23,846 nt of DNA from Bimuria novae-zelandiae CBS 107.79 (lineage: Eukaryota > Ascomycota > Dothideomycetes > Pleosporales > Didymosphaeriaceae), in assembly GCA_010015655.1 (NCBI GenBank), contig ML976789.1:103766-127611 (forward strand), written 5' to 3'. Made by a program: the position numbers and the translations under genes. This document shows positions 1-10,344 of this stretch, piece by piece (the stretch's first letter is position 1; each line of letters starts with the position of its first letter). Under the pieces are notes generated by a model. The model was not told where the DNA came from. It saw nothing but the letters and a program-made list of their open reading frames with translations, and ran no database searches.

Positions 1-664
1 CAGGAGAGCCTTCGTTCAAGCACGTAGGGTAGCGCTACTCCCTCTCATTCCTGGCAGGACACCCGAGAATGGAGCTTCACGGATCCCATCGCCGTACCGT
101 GGTCGCATGAAACAGACTCGAGCCCCTCGCAGTATCGGAGTTCCCGATGGCTGTGCATAGCGAAGCCCCTGGTTGGACATAGTATGACTTTGCCGCTGCG
201 ACATGCACGCCGCCAGCAGAAGCCTAATCAGAACCCTGTCTAGATCGCATAGACGAGTAGTTGCCGACGGTTGCGAGCGCCGCATTCTCCATGCGTGGCA
301 AGAGAGGTTGATTGGTGGAGATGTCATGAGAAAAGTGGGTGTAGGCGCGGCACGGCGCTTTCTGAAGGTATATCTTGTTGCCCCCGAGCTGGCGACGTCC
401 CTGCTCTCAAGCTCATTCCCCTCGCATTATGGACTCTTTCGCATTTTGGACCGTAGACTAATTCGTGGACTTCTTCGATTCTATCCCGGATCCTTATTCC
501 GAACCCTTTCTTTTCGGGCATCTCTGGAGCGATGAGGTGGCGAAAGCAGAACCAGTAAGATCCTTTGTGGTTGATTAGGATGGCTCTAGTCTTACTTAAA
601 CGCTCAGGAACCGCATCATTCCCCTTCTCCCTGGCTCGACATTGATACGAGCCTGTATTTTCTA
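1..664. other. no supported gene
   Basis: Short overlapping frames are open on both strands (up to about 110 codons), but none shows a recognisable domain, a convincing start context or paired splice signals. Base composition is fairly GC-rich and resembles the degraded ORF that follows. I see no repeat or RNA gene here. Confidence 0.5.
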
Positions 665-2353
665 ATGGAGGGGATGGCTGCGTCGCAGGCAGATGGCGCT
701 GATGGAGCCGGCGAAGTTCTCACCCAAGACAAACTCCCCACAGAGAGCGCTGTACACATGCCCAACGAGGCCCCCGAGGAAATGACCGTAGCGGAGCGCG
801 ACTGCACTTCTGGACACAACAGCGATGAAGGTAGCATCTTGGACGTGCCCAGCGAAGCCCTAGCGGACACTTATATAGAAAGCGAAACCATCGTAACTTC
901 GAAGAGAACACTAACGGGGGACGGGAAGGCTGCTAGACAGGGCAGCTATTGCGAGTTCGATTATGCGATAAACCGCGACACCCCCTTAAGCACACTAAGC
1001 GAAGAGGATAGCCTTACGAGAGGGAACACTAGATAGCGCAGCGACTCTAAGGCGCGCGGCGAGTCCATCACGGGACCGAGTGGCGATAGGAGGGCTGAGG
1101 CTCCATCAGCAAACCTGACTAAGGACGAGAAGGCCACCACTTAAGGCCTCGCCCTCGCTACCAACTGCGAAGCCCCCTTAGACCCGCAACACGAGGTGAT
1201 GTGCGCCTAACAACCGGCCACGAGCGAATCCCCGCCAGACCCGCCGGCTGAGAAAGAGAAGGCTGCAGTGGCACAGGAAACCGTGAAGCCACGGTTAGAC
1301 GACGGACCTGGAATACGCGCCGGCGAGGTGGAGGAAGGCACCGATCCAGGATCGCCCCCTTTTATGCTCCCTAACGTGGACAAGATGTCCTAAACGGAGG
1401 CGGTGCAAGCGGAGTATGCACGTTGCGCGGCTGCCATTATTTACATATTCATCACACAACACTCTGAGAACGGTGAATCGACCCAGGGCCGCGACTCCGC
1501 AACTGGAAAGCCCTCAGCAGTAGTCCTGTGCAACAGCAATAGCCCGGAGGATGCGCGAGATGCTGAGAGGGGCGAGATAGAAGACACTATTAATGCGACT
1601 ATTACGGTCTGGCGTACGAAACAGACTTGTAGGCCTTCCGATTAAGGCAAACCAGAACGAGGTTTATAAGGTACCGCCCTTGACTAACCCTGAGGCCGCG
1701 GCTGACAAGTAACACTAGATAATCTAATTATTATTAACGACGAAGCAACTCCGTTATTAAGCAAGAATGTCTAGAAATAGCCACGCCGCCAATCGTACTG
1801 CCCCATATCAGGCACCAATTTAACCGACACTGAAGATGAGTGGACTGCATCTTTAAACCAATCCTTAGCTATACTTATCTCCGGCACTACACGCAAAAGG
1901 AAGCTTAAAGACATAATTACATGGGGGGAACTAGGCTTTAAAGATGAGGTAGCCTCTAAGCTAGATTTAACGTGGCAGGAGGCCTAAATACAGTAGTTTA
2001 AAATGCAATTACCTATAAAGTAGCTCGCAAGCGCCGACGCCGAACTGGTCGCAAGTGTTACTACTTTTAAAGAGATAATAACACACACGGGGCAAGCTAG
2101 CGTTAAGTTAAGGAAGATGGATCCTGCAACTGCGTCCCGGCTTAGCGGTGCCTAGAAAGAACTAGAAGAGAAGTTAAAAGGTAAGGGCGTGGTAAGAAGA
2201 AAGAATAATTAGCTACGGCTATAGAGGTTTAGTCAAGTTCTACAGCAGCTCGAAGATTATGCAGGAGTTTTAGTAATTATTTAAGAAACCCCGCACGCTA
2301 CCGAGCGTAAGCACGAGAGCGAGGACGAAGACTATAATAATAGCAGGGCTTAA
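665..2353 (+). pseudogene. RIP-scarred ORF, unidentified (possibly mobile-element ORF)
   Basis: One reading frame reads as protein-like sequence across about 1.7 kb but is cut by many stops. The first 123 codons are open and acidic. The later part (about 1811-2353) is Lys/Glu-rich and helical, for example around KDEVASKLDLTWQEA and KELEEKLKGKGVV. In-frame stops at 1034, 1142, 1208, 1391, 1643, 1667, 1685, 1772, 1778, 1985, 1994, 2021, 2153, 2210, 2222, 2282 and 2351 are all TAA or TAG. Only 1691 and 1703 are TGA, and these may mark a local frameshift. TAA/TAG is what CAA/CAG becomes by C-to-T change at CpA. I do not recognise the family; a gag or ORF1-like protein of a retroelement is possible but unproven. 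The frame is conserved, so decay was mainly by substitution rather than indels. Confidence 0.55.
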
Positions 2354-3228
2354 CGTCGGGTGAAGGTTTGGCGTTAGTGGAAAATTTCTTAGTGCAAAAT
2401 ATTTTCTTTGGTCTAGGTGACATAGTCCGTAGCGGCGTGTACCGGTCTTTGATTTCCTGCCTGGGCATCCTTGGTGGTGTCTGAGCAAGAAGGGGTCGCG
2501 TCTGGAGTAGCTTAACGCGTCTCACAGGCAGGCGAAGTGAGTGAGTCATGGTGGCATGTGACATAAGGATAAAGTTTTCAAACCCCTAGGGACGCTACAC
2601 GAGCTTGGCGGTCGATCCGGGCCACCCAAACATTTTAAGCCCACTATGTTCTCCGGCGCATGTATCCTTTCTCGTACCTTACAGGGTCCCCCTCTATTCT
2701 AGGCACATCGCAGGGTTCGAAACAAGGAACCTGGGGGAAGTTTTCGTCCTCCCTGTTACATTAATCAAGCTCGAACGTTTTTTTACCCTTAGCAAGTGCC
2801 CCACGAACTGACGGATTCCCAGTAACCAAATCAGTTTTCGATCCCAATAGCAATGAGACCACCAGCCACAGGCCGACAGCCATAAGCTTGGCATTTAGGG
2901 CCATTTAGGAATATACGCGATGATGATTATGTAGGACGTGCGGGGCGGTTTTGATCGAAGGTTCTGACTGGGGTAGCAGGTTATCGTCTATTTCTGCCCG
3001 GTTCTGATAAATAGAGTTTGGCAGCCTTGGCATTTAGGTACCCAAAACTGGAACCACAACATTATAACCGAGACCAGGAGTCTTATCGATCCAAAACACT
3101 GTTGCAGTGGGCAGAGCAAGCTCGCTGTTGCTGCGAAGCGAAAGTACAAAATGCTCCACACTGCTTGAACTATCGGACAAATCGGCGAGTAGATCTAATA
3201 CAAACAAGCGAATACATCCCTAGTCGTG
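2354..3228. other. no supported gene
   Basis: Only short chance frames (60-90 codons) occur on both strands, without domains or splice signals. The stretch lies between two degraded coding-like segments and may be further decayed parts of the same element, but I cannot show this. Confidence 0.4.
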
Positions 3229-3555
3229 CCCAATAGTCCTAGAGCTCAAATAGGAGGTTCGGAAGAGGTAGAGGAAGGCAATACGTATACAGAAGCTCGC
3301 TAGCTACACAAGCGTCTAGGTGACTTGCTTAAGGAGGAGACAGATGAGCTGAATAAATATATAGAGACAGGAATGAGTCTGCAAGACTCCTAAGGCAATA
3401 GAAGATCAGTTTTGAACTAACTATAGCACTTATTAAGCAAATCACATGTATCTTATTGCGTATATACAAAAGATCTCATAAGAGCAGATCTTCGAGAAAG
3501 GTTTCCTGCTGAGCTTAAAGCTCCTGTGTTAATATCACGGTGTAACAGGTATTAG
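3229..3555 (+). pseudogene. degraded coding-like stretch with TAA/TAG stops
   Basis: A single frame gives protein-like sequence (GDLLKEETDELNKYIETG, then KDLIRADLRERFPAELKAP) broken by stops at 3301 and several further positions ending at 3553. All of them are TAA or TAG, matching the decay pattern of the ORF at 665-2353. It is in a different frame from that ORF and about 0.9 kb away, so it could be another part of the same degraded element or a separate relic. The family is not recognised. Confidence 0.4.
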
Positions 3556-3606
3556 GTACGCGAGTATAGGTATTCCGCCTGCTTGTAACTACCAATAAAC
3601 TTGTGG

Positions 3607-3966
3607 GCGCCTCTCCAGGGAGACAAATCCGACTGGGACACCTCTCCGGGGTGACGAATCTGACTGGGACGATTTGCCCGGGAGACAAATCCCGGGGATG
3701 TCTTTCCGGGGCGATAAATCTGACTAGGACGCTTCTCCTGGGACGATAAATTAACTGGGACGATTTGCCCCAGAGACAAATCCGGGGACCTCTCTCCGGG
3801 GCGGCACATCTGACTGGGACGCCTCTCCAGGAATAGAAATCTGACTGGGATGCTTCTCCCAGGACCCAAATCCGGGGACGTCTGTTCGGGGAGACGAATC
3901 TGACTGGGACGCCTCTCCAGGAAGAGAAATCTCTGGGACGTTTTTATGGGTAGAAAAATCCCAGCG
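3607..3966. repeat. minisatellite, about 30-bp units in a 90-bp higher-order pattern
   Basis: About twelve degenerate tandem units resembling gacgcctctccggggagacg followed by aatctgactgg. Most units are 31 bp, while every third one is shortened to 28-29 bp and ends aaatccggg instead of carrying the actgg tail. Unit lengths run about 30, 31, 29, 31, 31, 28, 31, 31, 28, 31, 29. Three units make 90 bp, so the minus strand stays open with a 30-residue period (…VPGFGS…, …VPGFVS…). I think the open frames are a by-product of the 90-bp period rather than a gene, because no conserved start or domain is visible. Confidence 0.85.
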
Positions 3967-5308
3967 CGGGTTTGAATATAAATTTAGGCCAAAAAGGTCA
4001 TAGTTACTAGAGGGATAATAGAACCGTCTCACGATTTTCATGATATTTAGATTAGAGTTATATGTGTATATAAAGCTAGCCTCTAGCAAGTGCTCCTCCA
4101 CTTCGCGCTTGAACTTAGCTATTTATGGCGATTAATAGTGAGTGTCAAGGCACTATAGAAAGAGCTCCAGGACCTAGATTCCGCATCCTGTCTCTGCTAA
4201 GAGTGAGAGTCTGTCTCGCATGAAGGCTTCGACACGAGCAACCGTAGGCGGCGTCTTGCCCAGATACCAACCGCTCCCTGCGTAGGTGGCGGTGTGCATG
4301 CTGCAGCGACAACTTTCATACGAGGTCAAGCCAGGGGTTGTGTTTCTGATCATCGAGGCGCCATTGATGCGAGGTAGACACAACTAGAACACAAGGTAAA
4401 GGGTGTGTTGTAGCCCATGAGCGATTCCGTTGCTGCTAGAGCTAGAGTTAGGACGCATACTCGGATAGGCAAAGATTGAAACACCGATGAGCTGATCAGA
4501 TTCCTACAAGACGGGGAGACGCGGTCCCCTGTAAGCTCGATGCCTCGGACCCATCCTTCCACTCGAAGGGGGAGACGCTATCGCCAAAGGATGGCAACCG
4601 CTGAAGCCATCCTAGGGGCTGAGCATATCTCCCGACCGTCCGCATGACCCGGCACAAAAGGGGCATCTCCGCGTAGTGTGAAGCCTGTGCCCGCACGGGA
4701 GTTCGCGGCGGCGGCTCGGACAACGGGTTAATGTTTAAGCTAAAATAGTGGTAAGTCTCACCGCACAATCAATGACTGGGCTAGTCTTTTGAAATGCGAG
4801 ACTACCTCTAGCTTCTAGGAGATAGTGGTGGGGAAGTTGGACGAGACTTAGGCAAAATCAGAATCGACAGTTGATACTAGTCCTTTTCATTAAAAGCTCA
4901 CGCTATGACTATGTTAATTGTTTTAGATAAAGCCATACAAAGCCAATCTGAACGAGACTACGTAACGAACGTTAGGAAGGAACCAAAAAATAGACGGACC
5001 TTAGATTAAAAAGAGCCTAAATTAAGGTCCCTGTTTTAATCATAGCCTTATTGATGGAAACTGTGGAACAAGCGCCTTACTACTATTTTTTAGATACATA
5101 CTTACATAGATTTAGCTCGATCATATCCTGGAATTAATAAGCTTCCCATCTTCTAGTCACAAAAGAAGGCGAGGTATGGCCCTGTCATGTATATTTACTG
5201 GCGAGTAATCATATTAAGGAAAAGAATATAGATCAATTTCTGCTAGCTACCTTAACCATATCTCTATAACCTATCGCCCAAATCGTTCAGGAGAGACCGT
5301 GCGTGTCC
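3967..5308. other. no supported gene; decayed intergenic DNA
   Basis: Several minus-strand frames of 60-90 codons lie between 4174 and 4768, some locally protein-like, but none has a recognisable domain or a consistent spliced model. 4800-5300 is AT-rich. One small inverted repeat at 4996-5030 is listed separately. Confidence 0.4.
4996..5030. repeat. short inverted repeat
   Basis: Perfect 8-bp arms ggacctta (4996-5003) and taaggtcc (5023-5030) flank a 19-nt A-rich spacer. It could form a hairpin, but there is no adjacent gene end to make it a terminator. Function unknown. Confidence 0.5.
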
Positions 5309-5869
5309 TCACACCAACAAATTCTTTCCCATAATATCCTCAAGCCTTGCAATCGCCGCTTTAACAAGCTCGTCGAAATCGTTAAATAAAGGAACGTTGT
5401 CTTTCCGGCATATGTACTAGACATTTCCACGTCGGTGGTATCCTGGAGGGCAGCAGACAATAAGCCTTCCGGATTAAGAGTACCGGCCTAGTTCAAGCAG
5501 TGAGACGGGGCTTATAGTACCAGGATGAAGGTAAAGGATAATAAGATCCACTTTGTTAAGGTTCGTCATTTCCCAATCCATTTAATAATAAAGGTTCTAA
5601 TCTTTGATATCTTGCTTCCAGTTGGAGTCCCAATGGATACGGCGAGGGTTGAACGCAGCGATGGGGAGATAGGCGACCTTGTCTGCAAAAGCGGCTTGCC
5701 AGTCGGGGGCTTTGCCCATCTCGATGCTTCCTCCAAGGAACAGTCGTACACGGTCGCCAATATCCACCTGGTCAAGCGGGCCACAGTGTACAAAGGCTGG
5801 GTTTCGTTCCGGTTTAGCTGCCATGTATGCAGATAGAGTCTCCCCTTGGCTAGTTTCAGGGAACTTCAT
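5309..5869 (-). pseudogene. nucleoside 2-deoxyribosyltransferase-like pseudogene
   Basis: Reading from ATG at 5869 to TGA at 5309-5311 gives 186 codons in one uninterrupted register. It carries the landmarks of the fungal/bacterial nucleoside 2-deoxyribosyltransferase-like family: FLGGSIEMGKAPDWQ, FNPRRIHWDSNWKQD, MDWEMTNLNKVDLIILYL, PGTISPVSLLELG (with the expected catalytic-type Glu) and IVCCPPGYHRRGNV. Enzymes of this fold transfer or hydrolyse N-glycosidic bonds of nucleosides. Four in-frame stops interrupt it: TAG 5597-5599, TAA 5582-5584, TAA 5474-5476 and TAG 5417-5419. There is no frameshift. At least the second (before MDWEM) and fourth (after RRGNV) sit where relatives usually have Gln, so CAA/CAG to TAA/TAG changes explain them. 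The frame stays open upstream to about 6109, but the family match starts near residue 40. Family assignment is strong; loss of function is very likely. Confidence 0.85.
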
Positions 5870-7248
5870 GGTGTAAAGTGATAACTGGACTAGGTGATTG
5901 TGTGCTTCTCGGAGGGAACAGGATTGATGAAGAATGATCTTGGTATGGGTTATGAGGCGAATATAAGTACTTCGTCGAGCTACTAATCGGATGCACAGCC
6001 TGCTTGCGCAGGTAACTGCTTCGTCGCTTGTTACTGCGCCTCGGTGAAAGAGGTTTCGAGAAGAACCCTGTACTGTGGGTAATGAGCTCATGAATATCAC
6101 GGGCTTCACCCTGGGAGGGTAGAAGCTCCAGCCGCAAGGTGATCCAGCCAGGACCCCTGTGCGTGGTGTTGCAAAGATGGCTGATGACTCTTAGCTGCAG
6201 AATGGTCAACCACGTCCTTCCACTAACGGTGTAGAACGCTGATGAGCTTCGTTATTTTTTTATGCGCCTGAAACGTTACGGCGCTTGGATTAAGGCGTAT
6301 GTCATCGGGAGTAGAAGAGCAGGGCGACTAGAGAGCTGTGTTTAAGCTATCACATTGTTGTTCCACCTGTACGACTTCGTGAATGGTTGAATTATGAGCG
6401 CCAGCCGCTTCCATACCTTTCTGACCAGGTTAGGCATTCAAGGCGAAGTGGCGAGGTACGTCGAGCCCGCCTCAGAACAGAGTGCACGAGTCATGAGCCT
6501 GTGAGCCCCGTCGGCTAAGCAGTAGCTTCGGCGGCAGTGGAACTCAAGCCACCTCCTGAAGTTACGCTGGAGGTATGTGTAGCCATCTATAGGTCAGAGT
6601 AATGCCAGCGATACCTCTTTCATCCAATTCTAGTGCTGCAGTCATGCCTTATCTCACCTACTCCGGCAAAATCAGGCGCACGAGACGCTCACTTCAGCGG
6701 CGTGTCCGATACCGTCAGGGGGCAAGGCGCAGCAGCTGCACAATAGCAAGGCCACGGAGGCGTCTCTTGGAAACAGTGGACAAAGCAAGGATATTTCACG
6801 AGGAGCAAGCATCTAGCTGCTGCAGTGAGACGGGCCAAGTGACTGAGTATGGAGGGAAGGAGCACGGAGTAGCTATTACTGCAAGGTTGATCTACTCTAC
6901 ATATTTGAGGTTATATACAATAGAAAACAGGATTGACAATACGTGCAGAATATATTCACCATCCAGTCTTCAGCCCTACAGGGCTTTTGAGCAGGGTATC
7001 ACATGACTGATCCCTGAATAGTTACGTAACACCTCCGGCCGGTGTGCCCATATGCGAGGCCAAAAGGTGATAATCGTGGAAAGATCAAAATAACGGGGAC
7101 CCTCGTTCAACGCGGACAAGACAGATGCAGCCTTTTATCGTGCGGTCAGCGGCCTCCTGTGTAGTTCTAATGATGTATCACTCCTCAGAGCGAGTCGGTT
7201 GATCCAGCGCTTAGGGCAAGAAAGGACGAAGCAACACGTGTAGAGAAT
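5870..7248. other. no supported gene
   Basis: An ATG frame at 6602-7006 (+, 134 codons) is very Arg/Ser-rich in its first half and has no domain. I regard it as chance. The open minus frame between 5870 and 6109 continues into the pseudogene downstream and is probably its 5' untranslated DNA. No repeats or RNA genes were recognised. Confidence 0.4.
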
Positions 7249-8032
7249 TTAGGTTGAGTGACATGGCTGTGTAGATTAGCAGATCGAATCTAGATAGAGT
7301 GACTCGCTTACCAACATAATCGTCGTACGAATGCGAAGCTTCGCTTCGTGGCGTGCAAGAAGAGTAATTAAGGCTCCGATGCTAATGCATGCAGTTAGAA
7401 TGGCAATTTCGTTCGTGATAATAACTGCCCAAAATAGATATCTCATGCTTCGGTTGCTACCTCCGGAGCTTTCATGTTCACGAAGCCTAGAAGACCCAAA
7501 CCTAGCCATTAAAGCTGATCCAGCATATATGAAGACAAGAAGCACTGATTCATATATTGCTGGTGCATTCCCACGTCTGCAATTGTCAATCAGAGTAACT
7601 AGCCAAGGTCAAAGGTGTGCTTACATATTAAGACATGTCATGCCGGTGAGCACAACGGATGGCACCAGCGCTGCGTACACTACAAGCGGCCACCAAGTAT
7701 GTGAGAAGATAGCTTGGAGAAGCCGCGTGGACTGGATGGTCAGAGCTGCTAAAAGGGACTTCTTAGGATCTTACATTGTTACATGCCATACACTGTAGAG
7801 TCCAGGTAATGCCTGGCTCTACCCGGTCAGGGCGGTGCTGGATGATGGATGCGATCCCGAACATGAAGAAACCAACTTGGACGACATCCGAACAAACGAG
7901 AATCCATTGCCGCCATTTCATGGCGCCCTCGACTCTTTTAATAGCTATATAGTCGCGGTACGTGACCGCAGTGCTGAGCGATGACCCAACAATGAAGAGG
8001 ACGAGGGTAGCAATAAGGAGGCTGTCGGCCAT
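7249..8032 (-). CDS. multi-pass membrane protein, unknown family, 4 exons
   Basis: Spliced model: exon 1 8032-7775, intron 7774-7732 (43 nt, GTAAGA, CTCTGAC, CAG), exon 2 7731-7625, intron 7624-7577 (48 nt, GTAAGC, GATTGAC, CAG), exon 3 7576-7312, intron 7311-7267 (45 nt, GTAAGC, GCTAAT, CAG), exon 4 7266-7249. The phases fit and give 215 residues. If the last intron is not removed, the protein ends at TGC-TAA 7276 (221 residues). About five hydrophobic helices are visible: near 5-22 (LLIATLVLFIVGSSLS), 44-62, 95-115 (WWPLVVYAALVPSVVL), 130-147 (LLVFIYAGSALMARFG) and 170-192 (YLFWAVIITNEIAILTACIS). Loops are Arg-rich. No family is recognised. The start is the first ATG of exon 1 and lies in an open context. 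Three independent short introns with good signals argue that it is a live gene; the first is at the lower size limit for fungi. Confidence 0.7.
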
Positions 8033-8868
8033 AATGGAAATAAGTGATATTCCGCCTCTCAGTGGCGATGAAGGCTATATATGAGTTTCATCTATGCCCG
8101 TCGGCGGTTCCATCGGCTCTGGATAGGCTGCTGATTGTGTGCAGGGCTATGGAGGGCACTGCCTTGGCGGGGGAAAGGATGATATCGCCGCTTGGGCTCA
8201 CCTTGCGTGATGAGGCTTTGACTAATGAGAAGATGCGCGTCGTACAGCCGACGACGTCGTCATGCCGCTCGCTAGCCGCTACGGAGGGCCTATGTAACAA
8301 TTCCACCGAAGCACCGTGGTGCCACTAGTCGGCATGACCCTACAGATACAGATGGATATGCGTCAATTCCTTAGCGGTGCGAAGGGCTACTTGAACGGCG
8401 ACGGAGGCGCCGTCAGCGCCGTCAGAAGTACTCCGGCACTTGACCCGGGGTGTTTTGAGAATTCGTGAGTTTGTAGACAGAAGCCGTAGAGGGACGACAG
8501 AATTGGCCACCTGATGAACACAGGTGCCGCATTAGACAGGAAGCAACAACTCTTTGATAAGGTGCACCGGCTTGCTCAGCCCTAAGAATCGACGTCTTGG
8601 GCATGGCTTGTTGAAAGGCTTCGTATACCTGCTCTCGCTCATCTGGAGACGGCATAGAAGTCAAGGTGTTAAAGTGTGGGAATTCTGCCCGCATCGTCAC
8701 GCCGACACTTTCAGCTGGGTTCTATCCCCAAATGCGGCGGCACTGTGTTATACGAGACGCCGGTAAGGCATTCTTGAGAAATCGGCAACCCTTTATGGGC
8801 ACACGGTCATTATGCGAGCTGCCTAATACGATGGGAGTTCCTCGGCTCGTTCAGGAGTGAATGTTATT

Positions 8869-8923
8869 GAAACACTGGTCGATGGCAGTGCTGTGGGTGA
8901 GGTGAATGGAGGAAGAATTCAAA
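8869..8923 (-). repeat. diverged direct duplication, copy 1
   Basis: gaaacactggtcgatggcag and following bases here match 9460-9514 (gaaacactcgtcgatggcag…) with one mismatch in the first 28 bp, then continue at lower similarity (gaggtgaatggaggaag versus taggtggtgggagggaag). The copies start 591 bp apart in the same orientation. Confidence 0.6.
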
Positions 8924-9459
8924 GGACATCGTTAAGGACAACGCCTAACCAGTCGAGCCGATGGTATACGAGCAAGGTGCGAGCCGAACAAGTAAACTGT
9001 GGGTTTGAGGTAGCTCATGCGTTGGGAATGGTTGCTAAGCTCCACCCCTAGGCTGAAATACTGGGCGACTGGGAGAGAAATACAGAGGGGCGATGGCTGG
9101 GAAAGCGACTAATTTGCTACGCAACGCTCTCGGCAGAAGTCTGTTAGAGGAGGAATTGAAAGATGCCTGCTGCAAAGGCTCATCGTGCAGGACATGGCTC
9201 GGCGAGAGGCTTCACTCGCCCTGCTTCTGTTGGCCGGGGTATGGCATGAAAGGTAGGGTGGCGATGATTGCCACGTACAGATGATCAGCCTCCCTGGCTC
9301 TCTTAGCGAATTCTGTTCCAGGGTGAGGCGCTTCTGCCACATAGCAGACGATGGCAAGGCAGTATTGACGGGTCAGCATCCCTTTCGCAGACTCGATCAT
9401 CATGCGGAGTGTCCGGTAGCTTGAGGGATTACTAGCTCGCTCAACAGTGCATGGCGAGG

Positions 9460-9514
9460 AAACACTCGTCGATGGCAGTGCTGTGGGGTAGGTGGTGGGA
9501 GGGAAGGTATATAA
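9460..9514 (-). repeat. diverged direct duplication, copy 2
   Basis: Second copy of the segment at 8869-8923. On the minus strand both encode the same ALPSTSVS start. This copy keeps a longer open frame (to 9212) than copy 1, which has stops. Confidence 0.6.
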
Positions 9515-9747
9515 GACCGCAAGTGTCTGCCGAGATGTTAGCCATCTATCAGTTCGAAGCTTCACTTTCACTGATTCGCATCCAGGCGCTCTTGCACGAT
9601 CAAGATCACCCATTTTCCTACCTTGCTCTTCGTATCTATAGAACCCGTCTTACCTGGTGGTTGTATACTCGTGTACGTATAGCATCGGTCCGTCTGTTCT
9701 GACCTTTTCGTTTATCAGTGCTTACGAGACAGCTACAATTGCAGACC

Positions 9748-10344
9748 ATGCCTAAGCAACCCATGAAGAAGCGTGGGGCTGAAGTGCACACGCCCTATTC
9801 GCACAGCGATAATGAGGCATCCTCATCAAGTGAGACTGACAACAGCAACATCCTAGGCATAGACAATGCCGGCGATGAGGGTCTTTCAGCCGCTGTGATT
9901 TTGTTGCATCTCTCTACTGAGGCCGCAGAACAAGAGGCGGTAGAATGTTTTCCCGAATCCGATACGGAAGCCTATCTACTGCCTCATGAAGCGTCTACCA
10001 ACCGACAAGAGTCACCAGTAAAAGATGAGGTAGATAGCAGAACGGTAGAGGAGGCGCGCACACAGCCTGGGGATCCTGACGAAACGATGTTGGTATACGT
10101 GATCCCTGTCTGCGATCGTCCGAGACCCGGGCATTGCGATTCTTTGGCAGAAGGCATGGGAGACCAAATACAGGAATTTCGATGGAGCATCCACCTGGAT
10201 GTGACATGCGTGATCCTTTCGACCTATTTCGACCTCGACGCTGAGTATAGTGTTCCACGGCCGATATGCAAGCAGCGAAGCGAGTTAAGCCATCGGGGAA
10301 GAATTGAAGGCGGAGGAAGCACCAACACTACATCTCTTCGATGA
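9748..10344 (+). CDS. acidic orphan protein, possibly continuing in another frame
   Basis: ATG at 9748 (context agaccATGc) opens 198 codons. The first 15 residues are basic (MPKQPMKKRG). A Ser/Glu/Asp-rich low-complexity segment follows (SHSDNEASSSSETDNSN), then an acidic region, then a short hydrophobic stretch (HLDVTCVILSTYF). No domain is recognised. The frame is also open upstream to 9718. A second frame (about 10289-10492) immediately overlaps the end and reads EELKAEEAPTLHLFDDNKTI… to TAG, so the true gene may cross by an intron or a frameshift near 10260-10290. I found no convincing donor/acceptor pair. It could be a host orphan gene or an element-encoded protein. Confidence 0.45.
   Translation: MPKQPMKKRGAEVHTPYSHSDNEASSSSETDNSNILGIDNAGDEGLSAAVILLHLSTEAAEQEAVECFPESDTEAYLLPHEASTNRQESPVKDEVDSRTVEEARTQPGDPDETMLVYVIPVCDRPRPGHCDSLAEGMGDQIQEFRWSIHLDVTCVILSTYFDLDAEYSVPRPICKQRSELSHRGRIEGGGSTNTTSLR

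Larger units (their letters stand above)
8033..9747. other. no intact gene; degraded duplicated fragments
   Basis: Minus-strand coding-like relics lie at about 9613-9212 (133 codons, ending CYVAEAPHPGTEFAKRAREA… then TGA) and about 8923-8422. The second contains a related start (ALPSTSVS) but is broken by TAG/TAA stops and a frame change before SPDEREQVYEAFQQAMPK. They share a near-identical 30-bp core, listed separately, suggesting two diverged copies of one fragment. The family is not recognised. Confidence 0.4.

Noticed and set aside
2701..2740. tRNA-like B box (gggttcgaaac)
   Set aside because: No matching A box, acceptor stem or anticodon arm upstream.
3552..4101. Repeat protein encoded on the minus strand of the minisatellite
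   Set aside because: The open frames follow from the 90-bp period. No good start, no conserved domain, and two frames are open over much of the array.
5309..5869. Reassigned genetic code with TAA/TAG read as Gln (TGA as the only stop)
   Set aside because: The relic ends at TGA and all internal stops are TAA/TAG at Gln-like sites, which is suggestive. But the intact F-box gene ends at TAA, the 14416 gene ends at TAG and the 8-Cys gene ends at TAA, each at natural family ends. RIP in an ascomycete explains the pattern better.
6602..7006. 134-codon basic ORF
   Set aside because: Arg/Ser-rich composition, no domain, no splice signals and no neighbouring support; plausible as a chance frame.
7331..7798. 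155-codon plus-strand ORF
   Set aside because: It lies antisense to exons 2-3 of the better-supported membrane protein gene, whose splice signals and hydrophobic pattern favour the minus strand.
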